From Apostichopus japonicus (taxonomy: Eukaryota; Echinodermata; Holothuroidea; Aspidochirotida; Stichopodidae), in assembly GCF_037975245.1 (NCBI RefSeq), contig NC_092572.1, positions 7,457,501 through 7,517,500 on the forward strand: 60,000 nucleotides of DNA, given 5' to 3'. This document shows, one piece after another, positions 58,868 to 60,000 of the stretch. The notes beneath the pieces are model-generated. The model ran no database searches and was not told where the DNA came from. It saw only the letters and a program-made list of their open reading frames with translations. Both the position numbers and the translations under genes were made by a program. Positions within the stretch are counted from its first letter, which is position 1; every line of letters begins with the position of its first letter.

Positions 58868-59176
58868 TAAGGAAAGAGTAACAAATGTATGTATGTATGT
58901 ATGTATGTATGTATGTATGTATGTATGTATGTATGTATGTATGTATATGTGATCTTCCCCTAAGCAGGAACTCGCGAAAGAAGCCATGGAGGCTTGTAGA
59001 CTCGCAAGCTGACCGAAGCCAATCTCTCGGCACACATCCATTTAACGTCCATGTCGGGAAGTTGTTATTGAACAACACCCTTGCCAGACGACACACATTG
59101 CTGTCGGCGGTGAATCGAACCGGGGATCTCATGACTGGGAGACGCCGGCGTTAACCACTAGGCTATACACTCCGCC
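58868..59176 (-). mobile_element. tRNA-derived SINE with (ACAT)n tail
   Basis: On the minus strand the head at 59176 carries the A box TAGCCTAGTGG and the B box GTTCGATTC, followed by a unique body (AGCAATGTGTGTCGTCTGGC, CAAGGGTGTTGTTCAATAAC). The tail is a (CATA)n run at 58885-58946. A piece of the same 3' body sits at 27079-27136. Confidence 0.82.
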
Positions 59177-60000
59177 ATAAAGTGTACTTCCAAATGGAAG
59201 TAAACTGTTTCATAGTCTATTGGCACATATATATTACAGGTTTGCAAAATTAAAGATTCCAAATAGTACTTTTAACTGTATGATATCTCCCAAACATAAC
59301 TGTATTTGTTTGTTTATTTATTTATTTTTTGTATGGTGGGTTGTTATTTATCAACATCTCTGTTATATAAGCCACATATGATGGTTTGTTTTGTGTCCTC
59401 TCTAATGCAATTAACTGATCAATGCACATATCTATACAATTGTACCTATGTGGTAGGGAGATAGACAAAGTATTGTATAGAGTTTGTGTGCATATATGTA
59501 CTTGTATATGAACAGGTCTGATAAGAGGAGGAGTCCGGAGGAGATAGTATTGGGACCAGTGGTCAACCTGTGTCATTTTAATAAGATGCTTAAGGACTCA
59601 TGAACCAAATGGAATAGTTTTTGTCTTCCCGGGGCCCGTCTGACTCCAATTGTTACTGAGTATGGCTATGGGATAAATTTACCTTAGAAATCTGCTAACT
59701 ATGAAACTAAATTTTACTTCTGAACACAGTTTGCTTAAAAAATAATTAATATAATGTAGTGATGTCCTTAAGAGTTTCAGTGCCTAATCAGTAAACTCGT
59801 ATTGAAAGTATTTTCTGATGGTTACTGTTTAAAGATGGAAAGAAAAGAAAACAATAGTGCACTTGAAAGTAGGTGTATTGTTTAATTTGTCAATGCAGCT
59901 GTAAACATTACACAAGAGCCAATTGTTGACTACGGAGAGCCAAATGTTCCATAAATGTCGAAAAAGAAAGTGAAGTGTCCAAGTTAATATATATTTGTCC
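59177..60000. other. No gene seen
   Basis: No supported gene. A short open stretch after a TGCAG at 59899 (AVNITQEPIVDYGEPNVP then stop) could be a terminal exon but no phase partner exists in the window. Confidence 0.35.

Noticed and set aside
58848-59154. Open frames with Ile-His-Thr-Tyr or Met-Tyr-Val-Cys repeats
   Set aside because: They come from the SINE body and its tetranucleotide tail.
59899-59954. Alternative last exon of the pseudokinase gene
   Set aside because: The phase needed does not match exon 13, and exon 14 already ends the frame.

Overview
This 60 kb window is AT-rich genomic DNA from a multicellular animal: long introns with GT/AG borders, no operons, and much of the non-coding DNA made of transposable elements. 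A glycine amidinotransferase (GATM) gene, tRNA-derived SINEs, Penelope-like elements carrying hammerhead ribozymes, Rex1/L2/Tx1-type LINEs and Helentron relics point to a marine invertebrate deuterostome. My best guess is an echinoderm, possibly a sea cucumber; the phylum is an inference.

Three host loci can be assembled exon by exon because splice phases and reading frames agree. (1) Plus strand 1356-4786: five exons for a 288-residue type I membrane protein (signal peptide, two Ig-like domains, membrane helix, short basic tail ending near Tyr-Ser-Leu-Ile). (2) Minus strand 13309-6466: a GATM-like amidinotransferase in six recognisable exons. The exon that should carry the catalytic Asp (the Glu-Pro-Cys-Phe-Asp region) is not visible in the 3.1 kb intron where it belongs. 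(3) Plus strand 40090-58453: fourteen exons for a receptor of about 707 residues (signal peptide, two Ig domains, membrane helix, juxtamembrane segment, tyrosine-kinase-like domain, tail). Its catalytic loop (HRD to HPA, Asn to Lys) and DFG motif (to DIC) are destroyed while the rest of the fold is kept, so it reads as a receptor pseudokinase. Loci 1 and 3 share an exon layout of phase-1 introns and may be members of one receptor family, one with and one without the kinase-like part.

The 14-38 kb interval is a transposon graveyard: a CR1/L2-like LINE broken by a TIR element and by an antisense Rex1-like LINE; a decayed L1/Tx1-type LINE; a broken SLC35G/EamA-type transporter copy; a Penelope fragment inside a fold-back element with CAGGGGCGGATCC termini; and a Helentron relic (Pif1-type helicase end, endonuclease, RPA-like OB-fold ORFs). 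The introns of the pseudokinase gene hold a head-to-head pair of Penelope copies with hammerhead motifs, a nearly intact 1101-residue L2-like LINE, a second Rex1-like 3' fragment and a nest of TIR elements. A U2-snRNA-headed retroposon with a perfect 17-bp target duplication sits in intron 1 of the first gene.

Most of the remaining sequence shows nothing I can name. Two open segments with good donors (9672-10165 and 24224-24313, both plus strand) may be exons of unrecognised genes.
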